Assembly (NCBI GenBank): GCA_900155495.1
Contig: FTLJ01000023.1
Span: forward strand, 1 to 38,405
Length of the DNA stretch: 38,405 bases
Direction: 5' to 3'
From: Porogramme epimiltina
Taxonomy: Eukaryota > Basidiomycota > Agaricomycetes > Polyporales > Polyporaceae
The notes beneath the pieces are model-generated. The model did not search any database, was not told the DNA's origin, and saw only the letters and a program-made list of their open reading frames with translations. Both the position numbers and the translations under genes were made by a program. Of the stretch, positions 1-10,477 are shown in pieces. Position 1 is the first letter of the stretch, and each line of letters begins with the position of its first letter.

Positions 1-581
1 AGGAGGGTGCAATGCGGTTGGGTGCGGAAGCCTGAGGGCCGGTCGCGCCGGGAGTGGCGTGGTGCCCTCCGCGCGCCTGCCCTGTAGAACGCCGTAATCC
101 ATTCATACGAATGAAAAGGATACCTTTTCTATGCTTTAGCGTACCACATCATTAGACTTTTGTTTGGTGAAATAGATATATTGTCTAGACGGCTGTTCTA
201 CCAGCGAAAAATCGTTCAAAGGGAAACATTTTTACAGGAACAAAAACGATTGGAAAATGATCAAAAAGGATTTTACCTGCCTCGGTTTTTACATGGTTTT
301 TCTCCCGTGGAAAATCGGGGAATGCCCGTCGTGAGCGCGATGCTCGAGTTCCGGCTCACAGGTCCACTGGTATCATGTAGTTTGTGAGTTCAGTCAGTCA
401 TGGTCAGAGTTTTCTCGGGTGATGCTGACTAGCAACTGCTCAACCCCCTTCAGGTCCGTGTTGAGCCGATCCAGTTCGGTTTGCAATCATAGGCGCCTAG
501 TCCAATTTGTTTGCTGCGCACCTGGCGGTATGCCCGTCGTTGTCTACCTCTTCCCCCCGTCTGCAACGTCAAGAAGGTCAC
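1..581. other. Intergenic / upstream region
   Basis: No coding region was recognised. The first 110 nt are GC-rich and the rest is mixed composition. The last 100 nt before the BTB gene are pyrimidine-rich, as expected of a fungal promoter and 5' leader. Short open frames here show no family resemblance. The left end may belong to a gene outside the window. Confidence 0.4.
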
Positions 582-1658
582 ATGAGTCAAGCTCCGGAAT
601 CAAGCCAGCCACCTCGTCCGCTGAAGCGGCGTCATACCGAGTCTACCCCCGCCACCCCCGGTGACAAGCTGCGCCGCAACCCTAGATTCTGGTTCTCGGA
701 CGGGAACATCGTCCTCACCGACGGAAAGTCAGCATTTCGCGTCTACCGTGGTGTCCTAGCGTCACAGTCCTCGGTGTTCGCCGACATGCTCGACTTCCCC
801 CAACCAACGGAGTCCACCCCACAAATGGATGGATGTCCCATCGTGGAGCTCTCTGACTCCGGTATCGACTTGACGGCATTTCTCGGCGTGATTTTTCCGC
901 TACCAAGCGTGTAAGGATCTTTGTATTGTCTGCGACGCTTGTTAGATTGCTCATTGGCTTTATCGCTTAGGGGCGTAGTGTGGACTCAGTCTACTATACA
1001 TTTCGCGTCTCTGTCGGCCATCGTTCGCTTGGCGCACAAGTACCAGTGTCATGATATCCTACGACAAGCACTCAAAGTCCTCACTTCATATTACACCCGC
1101 GACCACGATAAGTGGAAGGCACGAGCAAACCACCCACTCATCGCTACCCCGGAGGACGCCATCGATGCGGTCCTCCTCGCGCGTCTTACGGACACCCCCG
1201 CCGTTCTCGCCACCGCCCTCTTTCAGTGCACACATCTGGGCCCAGGAATCATGGACGGAGTAATGCGGCTCGATAAATCGCACGTCATGCTGTCCAACGC
1301 GGATATTGCCCTCTGCCTCCGCGCGCGGGAGTCGATCGCTGCTCTGGACTTGTTGGGCCTGCAGCACCTTGTCCAAATTGTCAGCTCAAACAGGTCGTGC
1401 TACCTCCCAAAAGAGTGCAGGAACGCCGCTTTTGCATTCGGGAAGGCCGCAGCTCTTGGATTCGACGGATACGACCGCGCCTCCCTGCCTCCTTGGGTGA
1501 ACGTCATCGTGGAGTTCATGAATCGTCGCGTTGACAATCTTGTTGTCTCCTTCTGCCATTCATGCGCCCAGTGCATCAACGCTAGCACTGTCCTCACGAG
1601 CTCTCGCAGCGGAACATGGCAACGTCTACCGGGCATCTTTGGAGTGACGAAAGATTAG
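582..1658 (+). CDS. BTB/POZ domain protein 1
   Basis: Likely exons 582-910 and 971-1658, giving about 338 aa. The intron (GTAAGG donor, 60 nt) removes an in-frame stop. An alternative intron is 909-989. The N-terminus has a basic, NLS-like stretch (LKRRH). The BTB core begins near residue 37 with W-F-x-D-G-N-I-V-L and continues with FRVYRGVLASQS and VFADML, hallmarks of the basidiomycete BTB/POZ family. BTB domains mediate dimerisation and often recruit substrates to cullin-3 ligases; the role here is unknown. The tail (from about residue 305) has closely spaced Cys and a W-x-R-L-P-G-x-x-G motif shared with the three BTB genes downstream. It is the most divergent of the four. The exact intron edges are uncertain. 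Confidence 0.8.
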
Positions 1659-2858
1659 AATGGTCGTGGCTCTTGGGTGGATCTAAGTCCTATTTACTGT
1701 GCGTTTTTCTTCTCTTTTGAGAACGCCTCTCGCTGAATCAACTACTTAGGTCCAACCATGTATTTAGTAACCGTCTTGACTTATTTCAGATCAATTTGTC
1801 CTTTCACCGCTCTTTTCCTCGCGGACTGACCTCGCGGGGAGCATCGTGATTCCATGACGCATCTACCAATGCTCCCCCTGCGACCGCACGTCCATGCCGC
1901 AATCAGAAGCATTATCGATTGTAAGGAGTTCTGCTTCCCTTTCTCTCTTCTTATTCGTGAGCTCTAATATGGCCTTTCTTCTAGCACATATCGTAGCCTA
2001 TACGCGAGAAGAATGTCTAGAGGCTCGGCTCAAAGTTGACATGCACGCACCCACATGAGACATCACGGTCATCACAGCCCGGGCTTAAAAGGGCGCCCCG
2101 CCTAGCCAATGGGCTCCTCAAGGTTGCCTTTATATCTGGCATACATGCCATTCTCCATTCTCGTTTGCCGAATATCGTTGACGGTGAGTTAACCTTCCCT
2201 CTATCCGCCCCACTCTGTCAGTTAGCGACAACGTCACTCCTGCCATAGCGATATGTCGGCGCTGACAGCGTTCGCTTCTCACGGTCATTCCGGTGTATAT
2301 ATGGCCTTCCCCTGTCGGCCGCCGTAGGCTGTGAGTACGCCTGCCATGAACCTGACTGTGGATTGTTGACATCTCGGAGAACAGGTCCTGGAATAGCTTT
2401 GGGGTGAGTGTCCGGCACGGTATTCTCGGAGGCACAGCGGACATTGGACACTCCGCCCGGCGCGACGTCGTAGGCAGTGTTCCGTATGCGACGCGCTTCC
2501 CGAATTTGAGGAACCAACTGACGGTGTCGTTCCATCTGGTATCCCCCTTCACCCTAAACTGCATAGCCTGGCTCACGGCCAGCTTCGCGCGCTAAGACGC
2601 AGAATAGCCCGAGAGACTCTTTCCATACGGAGCGTTTCGTGAGTCCTCGAACACTCCGCAGCGTCTGATTGACTGATATTGCCGCATGATAGTGATGCGT
2701 CTCGTAAGACGTGACTCCTGACGTATGGCGCCCTTAAGTTTCAATATATTGCCTCTAGCCGAGGGACCTGGCAGGTGCGCCTCAGTCAGAGGCCTCTCCC
2801 TCCCTCTCGCTCGCGCTCGTTGACTAGGGGGTCAGCTCTTTCCGCCGCGCCGCTCGCT
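1659..2858. other. Intergenic region
   Basis: This 1.2 kb stretch separates BTB gene 1 from the membrane protein gene. Apart from a possible tiny two-exon gene (1854-2058, listed separately), nothing in it resembles a known family. Open frames on the minus strand at 2130-2576 look accidental. The last 100 nt are pyrimidine-rich and presumably hold the promoter of the next gene. Confidence 0.4.
1854..2058 (+). CDS. Possible 46-aa two-exon small protein
   Basis: Candidate exons 1854-1920 and 1985-2058. The intron of 64 nt has a GTAAGG donor, an internal CTAAT branch-like site and a pyrimidine-rich TTCTAG acceptor. The joined frame runs from ATG to TGA and predicts a 46-aa peptide with a helical, charged second half (TREECLEARLK). 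No family is recognised. It could be a real micro-protein, the first exons of a decayed gene, or chance. The splice signals are the main support. Confidence 0.3.
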
Positions 2859-4479
2859 ATGTCTAACTCTACTTCTCCGATTCCTCAAGCCCAGGTATGT
2901 GATGTTCCTACTATCGGATGGGGTCAGCAATGCTAACGTTCGTCAACAGCTCCATCTTCTTCGCTCGTCGATCTCGGCAGCTTTCGCTAGCCTCATCCTC
3001 GAGTCCTTGTTATTCGGGGGACTGATTGTGGTCTACACCTCGGGACTGTGGAAGCTATGGACACGGAGGACCACGAGCGGGCTGAGCACGAGGGATAAGA
3101 CCTTCCTTCTCGCCAGCGCGTGTTTGTCAGCTTTCGCGGCGGTGGTACGTGCTACGCACCTTGTCATCTGCGATGTTGACACTGAGGCAGCCTCATAGCA
3201 TATATCTCTGGATATTCACATCGCTGTCGAAAGTGGCATAACGAGAGGGGCCGACCTTGGGACGTTGGCGACTGGGATTGGCGGTATGAACAGTCCGGCC
3301 AGCCCTCTTGGCTGCCTAAAGGTCATCCTCTATGTATCCCAGATGTTGATTGGGGATGCTTTCATAGTTCGTTTCGTGAATTATCTCTTAGTCTCTGTGC
3401 TAACGCTATATCTAGATATATCGGGCGTTTATTGTGTGGAACAGCTCATGGCGTGTCATCGCCGCGCCACTGACACTCCTCGTCAGCGAACTAGGTAGGC
3501 GCGGCGAATTCTCTCACCGTCACAACGCACAAGAGGGCTTACCTGGGTCTAGTCCTCGGATACACCGCCGCGGCGCTAGGAAAATGCGGCGTCCACCCGA
3601 CAAGAGTGCACAATCTGTTAGGGGCATATTTCGTCAACACAGTAGCTACGAACCTCATCGCTACCGGTATGTCCCCACCCCACCTCCGGCGCATCTCAAC
3701 CGCCGCTATCATCGCGCCTGTCGTCTTCTCACAGATTGCTGCTTCCTCTTCCAGCGCTCGTGATGAAGCCCATCCTTATCTCACGCGGAAGCGTGCGTGA
3801 GTACCGCCCGGAAGGCTCGCGCCTCCGCGCCGTCAAGTGGCGCGTAATGGGCTCCATTTTCCAGTCCGCCGCGATCTTCACGCTCTCGTCTGTCGCGTTC
3901 ACCGTAACGTTCTTTACCAACGTCATCGGGTACGGCCTGTGCCACTCGATATTCCAGTCTGCCGTTGTGAGTGCTTCCTTCTTGCGCCCTGGTGATGTCC
4001 GGGGGAAGCTTCCGTGATCGCGACTCGGCTGACTTGCGTCGGGCCTGGTTCGTGATCCCTCGTCACGACCCTACAGGCACTCGTCTTCTCGCACACCGTC
4101 ACGCGGATGGTGCTAAGTTCTGGCGCCGCGGAGCTCCCCCGGCGGCGCTCGGTGTTCGACCCATCACCGCAGGGGCCGTACAGCCAGTCGTGCCCGAGCC
4201 TTCCCCTCCCTGGTGAGGAAGCGCACGACGTGGAGAGCCAACAGGGCACCGCGCTCAGCCCGATCGCGATACATGTTTCCGTCATGACGACACGCGCTTC
4301 GGACAGAGAGAGCGTCTCGTCGTTTTCGAGCTGCAAGCCGGACTCTTCTTCCGCGAAAGAGACTGAGGCCATGCTTGGAGAAGCAGGGGATGACGTAAGT
4401 CCTAAACAAGTGGTTCCGGGCATTCCAGTTGATGACTCCTCCTCCCTAGGTCATCATAATCGCAGCAGAGAAGCAGTAG
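2859..4479 (+). CDS. Basidiomycete multipass (about 7-TM) membrane protein
   Basis: Eight exons: 2859-2894, 2950-3144, 3199-3366, 3416-3494, 3553-3666, 3755-3966, 4077-4394, 4450-4479, about 383 aa. All phases agree. The signature LYVSQMLIGDAFI-IYRAFIVWN spans the third intron and marks a large basidiomycete-restricted membrane family whose members read YVTQTLxGDxxxIYRCYVVW. Further hydrophobic segments are LLFGGLIVVYTSGLW, LGYTAAALGK, VNTVATNLIATALV and FTLSSVAFTVTFF. After the last helix comes a Ser-rich, acidic cytosolic-type tail of about 110 aa. Function is unknown; the topology is receptor-like. If the last intron is not removed, the protein ends at 4487 with a different tail. It sits between two BTB genes without obvious functional connection. 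Confidence 0.8.
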
Positions 4480-4891
4480 GCCGGTGACATACTCGTACCT
4501 TTGGCTCTATGATGGCGTCGTGAAGATGTTATCTCTTGTTGCTTTGTCTCCGTGCATTTCCCCTACGGCATTTCGTGCGGTATTGTGCTCCCTCCGTTGT
4601 TACCGCGCCGGGCCTTCGACCCACCCCAACCCCTCAAATGTATCTTCTATATTATTATCTATAACGTACACATATGCTGTAGGCTAAACTGGATCGATGA
4701 TCTTGGCACGAAATTGCACCAAGCTTATAGTCATGCGTCGGATTCGAACCCCCTGAGTAGTGTTGCGATCGGGTGGCCCACCATAGGCGCCATTACTTAA
4801 AACCTTTATTTGGGATCCGAATACAGCTGCGGCACGCCTCTTCCTTACCCTCGCACCTCTTCGGCGTTCTACGGGACTCTGCCCCACTGTC
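4480..4891. promoter_or_regulatory. Upstream region of BTB gene 2 with duplicated element
   Basis: The 410 nt before BTB gene 2 hold no gene. An 18-nt block CATGCGTCGGATTCGAAC (4732-4749) recurs almost exactly upstream of BTB gene 3 (6368-6385), at a similar distance from the start codon (160 and 175 nt). It is followed in both by ATTTGGGA and CAGCTGC. This is either a retained control region from the gene duplication or a tRNA-derived fragment, because GGTTCGAATCC on the minus strand resembles a pol III B box. Confidence 0.4.
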
Positions 4892-6139
4892 ATGGATGAC
4901 ACTCTCCATCAGGCTGAAGGTCCTAGGAAACGTCAACGCACCGATAGTGGTAGTGGTAGAGACCTTCCTGGCCACGGTGCTGAGATAGCCACCGCCAATG
5001 ATTTGGTCGATACGGCCACTCGCGACAGTGACTACTGGTTCAAGGACGGGAACATTATCCTGATATCCCGAGGCGTAGCGTTCCGCGTGTATAGAGGACT
5101 CCTCGAAGAGCATTCAGTCGTTTTCGAGAGCATGTTTCACGTGGGACAAGCTCCTCAAGCGCTCTCGGACCAGGCCTATGGGTGTCCCGTAATACCTCTC
5201 GACGACTCCCCAGAAGACCTTCGGAGCCTCTTCAGGGCCTTATATCCTCTCAATAAGAATATAAGGTTAGTCTTTCTTTCCTGAGAGGGGTGAGCCATCT
5301 GCCATGTCCTTACTCCTCTCCCTCTCAGACACACGAGCGCAGCAGTGGACATCAACTTCATATCTGCTATCATACACCTCGACGACAAATACGAGCTCAA
5401 GGGCCTATACGATTGGGCCATGGGATACCTCACGAAGTTTTACACCACTAGCTTCGACGCCTGGACTGATGTCTCCCACACACTCGAATGGTGTCCCGAG
5501 CCGAAGCACGCTATTACGGCCGTTAAGCTTGCGCGAGACACTGGCACACTGACCATCCTCCCCACCGCACTCTATGTCTGCGCCACCCTAGGCCCTGACA
5601 TAGCGTTGGGTGTTGAGCATGACGATGGCACGTGTGAATATCTCGCGCCGGAAGACCTCCGCCTGTGCCTCACGCTGAAGAACTTCCTCGTTGCGGCGAA
5701 CTCGGAGTGCGCCTTCGCGCTCTTTCGCCAGATTACGCACACACCCTCGTCGACTCAGCCCTGCCACACGCCCGGTATATGCAGTGACCTCCTTCGCCGT
5801 GTGTTCGAGCAGGCATGCACGAACAAGGGCCCCCGCACGCTCTCGTCTGGCCGCGCTCTGGAAAGCTGGATCGACGCGCTCGATGCGCTGCCGGCACCTG
5901 CACCAATACCAATGCAAGCTCAGATGGGGATGCCACCGCCCATGCCGCCAATGATGATGGGCCCAGGAAATGGATTCAACGGGGTCTATTACTACATGCC
6001 GTCTCCGCCGGCGCCGCCGCTGTGCACGAACTGCCGCGCGCAACTCGAGAAGCGGGACTGGGAGCTGCGGCGGCAAGTTTGGCGCAAACTTCCGGGGTGG
6101 ATCGGGTTGAACGTAGAAAACTGGGATGCTCGTACCTGA
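4892..6139 (+). CDS. BTB/POZ domain protein 2
   Basis: Exons 4892-5265 and 5329-6139 (63-nt intron, GTTAGT donor, CTCAG acceptor), 394 aa. The N-terminus carries an NLS-like PRKRQR. The BTB core starts near residue 49 (YWFKDGNIIL) and includes GVAFRVYRGLLEEHS and a GCPVIPLDDSPEDLRSLF segment. After the BTB comes a helical region (DDKYELKGLYDWAMGYL) like the post-BTB part of this family. Next is a Pro/Met-rich linker near residues 317-340. The C-terminal module has CTNC, then RRQVWRKLPGW and GLNVENW (from residue 357). It is a close paralog of BTB gene 3, with the intron at the same place and phase. Scaffold or ubiquitin-adaptor roles are typical of BTB proteins but are only inferred here. Confidence 0.88.
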
Positions 6140-6542
6140 GAAGTATTGGCCGTTTTGCACTCCGATCGGTGTCCCCTTGTATTAGTATAGTACGTAGCCA
6201 TTTGTGTACGATTATGTCCCCTTCGTTGTTACAGTGTCACGGGCGAGAAGTCCACTAGCCCTTAATCTCCTCCATGGGTCGTATATACTATTACACACGA
6301 AGTACGGGTCTCGTAGAGGCCAAATTGGAATAGGAATCATGGCTGGAAATTGTCCAGAATGTTTAGGCATGCGACGGATTCGAACTCCCCGTGCGGCGCT
6401 ACTCAGAATGAACCGGCCGAGGCCGAGAGTCGCACAACATAAAGCCCTTTGTTTCTATTTGGGAACCAAGTCCAGCTGCAGCATATATACCTCTCCCTTT
6501 CCCCCCACCACCTCAGCATCCCACATAACAGACCTCAACATC
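6140..6542. promoter_or_regulatory. Upstream region of BTB gene 3
   Basis: This 400-nt stretch holds the second copy of the CATGCGACGGATTCGAAC element (6368-6385) and a TATA-like TATATA at 6484-6489, about 55 nt before the start codon. No gene was seen. A reading frame runs through from 6204 in frame with BTB gene 3, but the homologous N-terminus of gene 2 places the true start at 6543. Confidence 0.4.
6484..6489 (+). promoter_or_regulatory. TATA-like box of BTB gene 3
   Basis: TATATA lies about 55 nt upstream of the start codon at 6543 and is followed by a CT-rich stretch (CTCTCCCTTTCCCC), the usual arrangement of a fungal core promoter. The call rests only on position and sequence. Confidence 0.35.
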
Positions 6543-7776
6543 ATGGACGCCGCTCTCGCGCAAGCAGAATGCTCCAGGAAACGCCAACGCACTTCGGACG
6601 ATACTTCCAGCCTCACGGGCGCTACTGAGATGGCCACAGCCAGAGACGAGGTCGATATGGCCACGCGCGACAACGACTACTGGTTCGAAGACGGGAATAT
6701 CATTCTCGTATCTCGTGGCGTCGCCTTCCGCGTATACAAAGGTCTTCTCGGAGAGCACTCAGCCGTTTTCGGGAGCATGTTTGATATTGGACAAGCTCCT
6801 CAGGCAGCCTCAGATCAGGCCTATGGATGTCCGGTGATACGTCTTGACGACTCCCCAGACGATATTCGGAGCCTGTTCAGGCTTATATACCCTCTCAATA
6901 GGACCTTAAGGTTAGTCCTCCATTCAATCCATAGGAGCGAGAGTGAAGTGGTCCCTTTGTTCTGACCCGCGCACCCCACTCCGTCCCAGGCTTGCAAGCC
7001 GGGGCCCGACAGTAGACATCGACTTCATAGCTGCCATCATACGTCTCGATCACAAATACGAGCTCAAGGGCCTCTACGAGCAGGCCATCGGCTACCTCAC
7101 GAAGTTCTACACCACCAGCTTCGAAGCCTGGGACGACGGCTCTAACGCACTCGAGTGGCGCCCCGAGCCCGAGGACGCCATCGTGGCAGTCAACCTCGCG
7201 CGGCTTACCAACACGCCGTCCATCCTCCCAACCGCGCTCTACGTCTGCGTCATGATCGGCCCGGATGTCGCGATGGGCGTCGAGCGCGCCGACGGGACGC
7301 GCGAGCACCTCTCGTACGAGGACCTCCGCCTGTGCCTCAAGTTGAGGGACGCCCTCGTTGCGGAAAGCGTACTGTGCGCGTCGAAGCTCTTCGTCCAGGC
7401 GAGGCCCACGCTGCCCTGCAACGCACACAACGCGTGCAGCGACCTCCTCCGCCGCACGTTCGACTACGCGGTTGCGGGCAAGGGGGGTCGCCCGCTCGCC
7501 TCCGAATGTGCGCTGGCCAGCTGGATCGACGAGGTCGACGCGCTTCCGGCCCCTACAGCGCCTGCCATGCATGGGCCCATGATGGGGTTGGGCGGCGTGA
7601 ACGCGATGAATGCGTTCCACGGGATGTACCATGGCGTGGTCCTACAGCGCAGACTGTGCAAGAACTGCCGCACGCAACTCGAGAACTGCGACCGGGAGCT
7701 GCGGCGGCAGGTCTGGCGCAAGCTCCCGGGGTGGGTCGGGTTGACTATTGGAAACTGGGATGCTCGCATCGTATGA
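6543..7776 (+). CDS. BTB/POZ domain protein 3
   Basis: Exons 6543-6910 and 6990-7776 (79-nt intron, GTTAGT donor, CCCAG acceptor), 384 aa. The start is fixed by alignment with BTB gene 2. The layout is the same: NLS-like RKRQR, BTB core (YWFEDGNIIL, GVAFRVYKGLLGEHS, GCPVIRLDDSPDD), post-BTB helices (DHKYELKGLYEQAIGYL), a Met/Gly/Pro-rich linker, and a C-terminal CKNC...RRQVWRKLPGW...GNW module from residue 346. It shares most BTB residues with gene 2, so the two are recent tandem duplicates. Third codon positions are strongly GC-rich (7100-7500), more so than in gene 2. Function unknown. Confidence 0.88.
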
Positions 7777-8034
7777 GAGCTCGTGATTTAGTACAACTCC
7801 GTAAGTGATTATCCACCTCGTTGGAGACACTAGAGATGATCTAACGCGCGGGTAGGTTTTAGGCCGGCTTGACTGAACGAGCGATGAGAATGTGGAACCG
7901 GGCTTACGATAGGTAATGTGTAGCGCAGCAAGCGCCCGTGTTATTGTGAAAGGACTGCCAGATACAATGAGATATGCTCCTCAAACCTATACACACGATG
8001 CTGACTTACCAGCTCCATGTTTCACCATGCTCTA

Positions 8035-9142
8035 TTAACCATCCTCCGGTGTACACCAGCCTTCCACCTCGACTCCCATGAGTTCGGGAAGCTTCGCCCA
8101 GACGCGCTTCACAGCGTCATTGTCGCGAGACCGGAGATGCTTCTCACACAAGTCACAGATGGAATACACACGCCCCAATCCTCGGATTGTGGACGACCAT
8201 GAGTAAAGAGCTGAAGGATCTGAGCCTTTGCTAGCGATCATTGCAACTCGAAAGATATTCTTCATCCCCTCTTCGCACGATCGACGTGACTTGCAGCCTT
8301 CGCTGGCAGAGTCTTGGAATATGTCTAGCAAGAGTTGTATGAACTGTTGAGTCAACGCCATACGACCGTCTACATACAGCCTCAGGTCTTCCGGGCTGAG
8401 GTTTTCGATTTGCCCATCTTCGCGTGTCCAACCATCCAAGATTTTGCTCCCGAGTTGACAGCAGAGGTAAAGCGCTGATGGGAGGATGGAATGCGTGCCT
8501 GTCAGCCTTGCTAGGTTGACCGCGCCAATTGCATGCACAGGTAGAACATTTCCGACGCATGTCTCACGGAAGTAGTGGAAATCTTCGTAAGAGTCTGGGA
8601 AGATAGTTTTGAGACAGCTGATTGCTTGCTCCTCTAAGTCTCCGACGTTGTACTTGTGCGAGAGGCGAGTGATCGAAGAAAGCTGATCGAACGTCGTGGG
8701 GCTCCCACCCTCAGGCTTGAAGAATCTGGAGTACAGCATCAATATGTCGTTCCAAGCATGAGACTAGCAGAGTCGCGCACGTTCTGTGCGTCTTTGGGAG
8801 AAGAAAGCCTAAGAAGTGGCGTACGTCGATAGGTGAATCGGAGAGATGCACGACAGGACAGCCTTCCTCCATCTCGTTTTCGCGGGCGCAAGCGGATGCG
8901 AACATATCCGCAAATACAGTTGACTGGGATGCGAGGAGACCACGATATACGCGGAATGCAACGCCGCCTGCGACGAGCACGATGTTGCCGTCCTCCAGCC
9001 AGTATTCCTCGTCGTGTTGTAGGTCCCGACTTTGGGGGTCGGTAGTCGAGTTGGACTGTGCTTGCTCGTCCGCTGATGCGCCATGGAGAGTACCGCCACT
9101 TGACTCTCTTGCTCGCTTCCGAGGGCGAAGGCCTTGAGACAT
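8035..9142 (-). CDS. BTB/POZ domain protein 4
   Basis: Exons on the minus strand 9142-8781 and 8725-8035 (55-nt intron, GTGCGC donor, CCAG acceptor), 350 aa. The ATG at 9142 is preferred over an upstream GTG. The N-terminus is basic (RPRKRARE). The BTB core has YWLEDGNIVLV, GVAFRVYRGLLASQS, VFADMF and GCPVVHLSDSPIDVRHFL. Post-BTB segments LSSITRLSHKYNV and ILPSALYLCCQLG follow. The C-terminal module is CDLC...VKRVWAKLPELMGVEVEGW from residue 311. The Pro/Met-rich linker of genes 2 and 3 is missing. It faces BTB gene 3 tail to tail, 258 nt away. The intron is at the equivalent position of the other family members, which supports common descent. Confidence 0.86.
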
Positions 9143-9834
9143 TTGGGTCACGGATGTTGATCGAGAGGCCGAGACAGCGATGGCCAGCAGAGACGCACGC
9201 TCGGCGTTGAGTTTGCGGCGTCGGCTGACTCAACCACGGCCCTCTCGCCGAGCCTCCGAGAATCGCGTCATGTCACATTCACGTGATAGGGTCACTTATG
9301 AGCGACATGCTAAGTTAGCGCTCACGCGTGGCTGTAATCACAGCAGTCACTACTACGTATTGCAACAGCCCTCTGGGCAGACCTGGGCTACGAGCATATA
9401 GTGGTCACTGGCATACTTACACGCACGGCAACGTTTTCTCTGCGAAGTTGGTACCAATGAACGCAAGGAAAACTTCTATTGACATGTAACTAGTTTGATA
9501 TATCAAATCTCGTCACACATTCATCACACATTCAAGAATCACGTCACGGACTGTCACAAAGCGTCACTACCCCCCAATTTTCGACGACAAGACCTGGTTC
9601 TACTTCGTAGCCCAGGAATACCCTCGTCGAGGTAGCGAAACCTGTGGAGTACGCTAAAGTTTGCGAATATCGGGACATATAGTGAGCTGGTAGCTGATTG
9701 GACTTTAAATAATCTACTACACTGGCATGTAAATAGTAAAACTTCTGAACCGGGACCGCCCCGCCTGCTCCTCGGTGCTCGGACAGACTGAAGTGTCGTA
9801 TCGACGCGACGAAGTGGAAGAGGCAACCGAGTAG
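9143..9834. other. Intergenic region
   Basis: No recognisable gene lies between BTB gene 4 and the zinc-finger relics. Minus-strand open frames from 9544 on are antisense to the relic and lack family features. The region is AT-richer around 9480-9540 and holds a perfect 14-nt palindrome and a short direct repeat (TCACACATTCA twice, about 9513-9535). Confidence 0.4.
9494..9507. repeat. 14-nt perfect palindrome
   Basis: TTTGATATATCAAA reads the same on both strands. It lies in an AT-rich stretch about 350 nt upstream of the BTB gene 4 start. It could be a dimeric factor site or chance. Confidence 0.5.
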
Positions 9835-10477
9835 AACCCCAAGAGGAGGACGACAATTCTCGGACCTTCGGACTCGGAAGCCTCGAGATCCGCGCGAGAC
9901 CTCCGTAGCGGCGCGACGTCCTCTGCCCCCGCCCTTGCCACGGCGGGCTCGTCGGCCGTGTCCCCCGCCCAGAACTCCCAGGACGGTGCCCACGACGTCT
10001 TCCAGCGGCTCTCTTTCGGGCGGGAATACCTGCTACTTGAGAAGAAGTCTGTCCAATGCAGAGCGAACCACTGCGAAGAGAACCTCTCGTTAGGCACCTT
10101 TCAGGCGGCACTCGAATCTCGCATCCACATCAAGGCCCATTGCGAGTTCCAGGAGGAAGGTGTGCGGCTTTGAAGGCTACGCTGTCTAGACCACGAAGGC
10201 GCACACATTAGAGAGGCATGTGGAGACTAAGCATCTGAAGTTGCGCTACATCTGTCCATCGTGTGGCCAATCCTTCGGTTGTATGCGTATCCTGAAGAAC
10301 CATATCAAGTCGGCTGGCAGCAAGACGAGCGGGGACAACGGCGGCGACGAAAGCACTGCGAATGGTGGCGGTACACGAAAGGGGCAAGGAAAGGAGGACG
10401 TCGACACCACTGTCGCGCCCATGGGATGTCTTCGAACGAAGAGTTTGAGAGCTGTTCCAAAGACCTTCTCGTGGTAA
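9835..10477 (+). pseudogene. C2H2 zinc-finger gene relic, copy 1
   Basis: Two open segments in different frames (9835-10173 and about 10182-10477) together resemble the three-finger C2H2 family of this cluster. The first segment has a Ser/Ala-rich linker and an intact first finger (CRANHC ... HIKAHC). The second finger is destroyed: one Cys position reads Tyr and an in-frame TAG falls at about 10191. The second segment resumes with LERHVETKHLKLRYICPSC and LKNHIKSA, matching the end of finger 2 and finger 3. No convincing start codon or promoter was seen, and a TAG at 9832 closes the frame upstream. It is best read as a decayed duplicate of the unit that follows. A very short unseen intron could rescue part of it, but the stops argue against that. 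Confidence 0.6.

Noticed and set aside
3923..4423. A 166-codon minus-strand frame
   Set aside because: It is antisense to the C-terminal exon of the multipass membrane gene, whose exons are fixed by phase and family motifs.
6365..6440. Minus-strand tRNA candidate with GTTCGAATCC and a 7-bp acceptor-like stem
   Set aside because: The T stem does not pair, only two bases separate the T loop and the supposed acceptor strand, and no proper D arm or anticodon arm can be folded. Kept only as a repeated promoter element.
9554..10111. A 185-codon minus-strand frame
   Set aside because: It is antisense to the zinc-finger relic, low-complexity Arg/Ser-rich, and matches no family.
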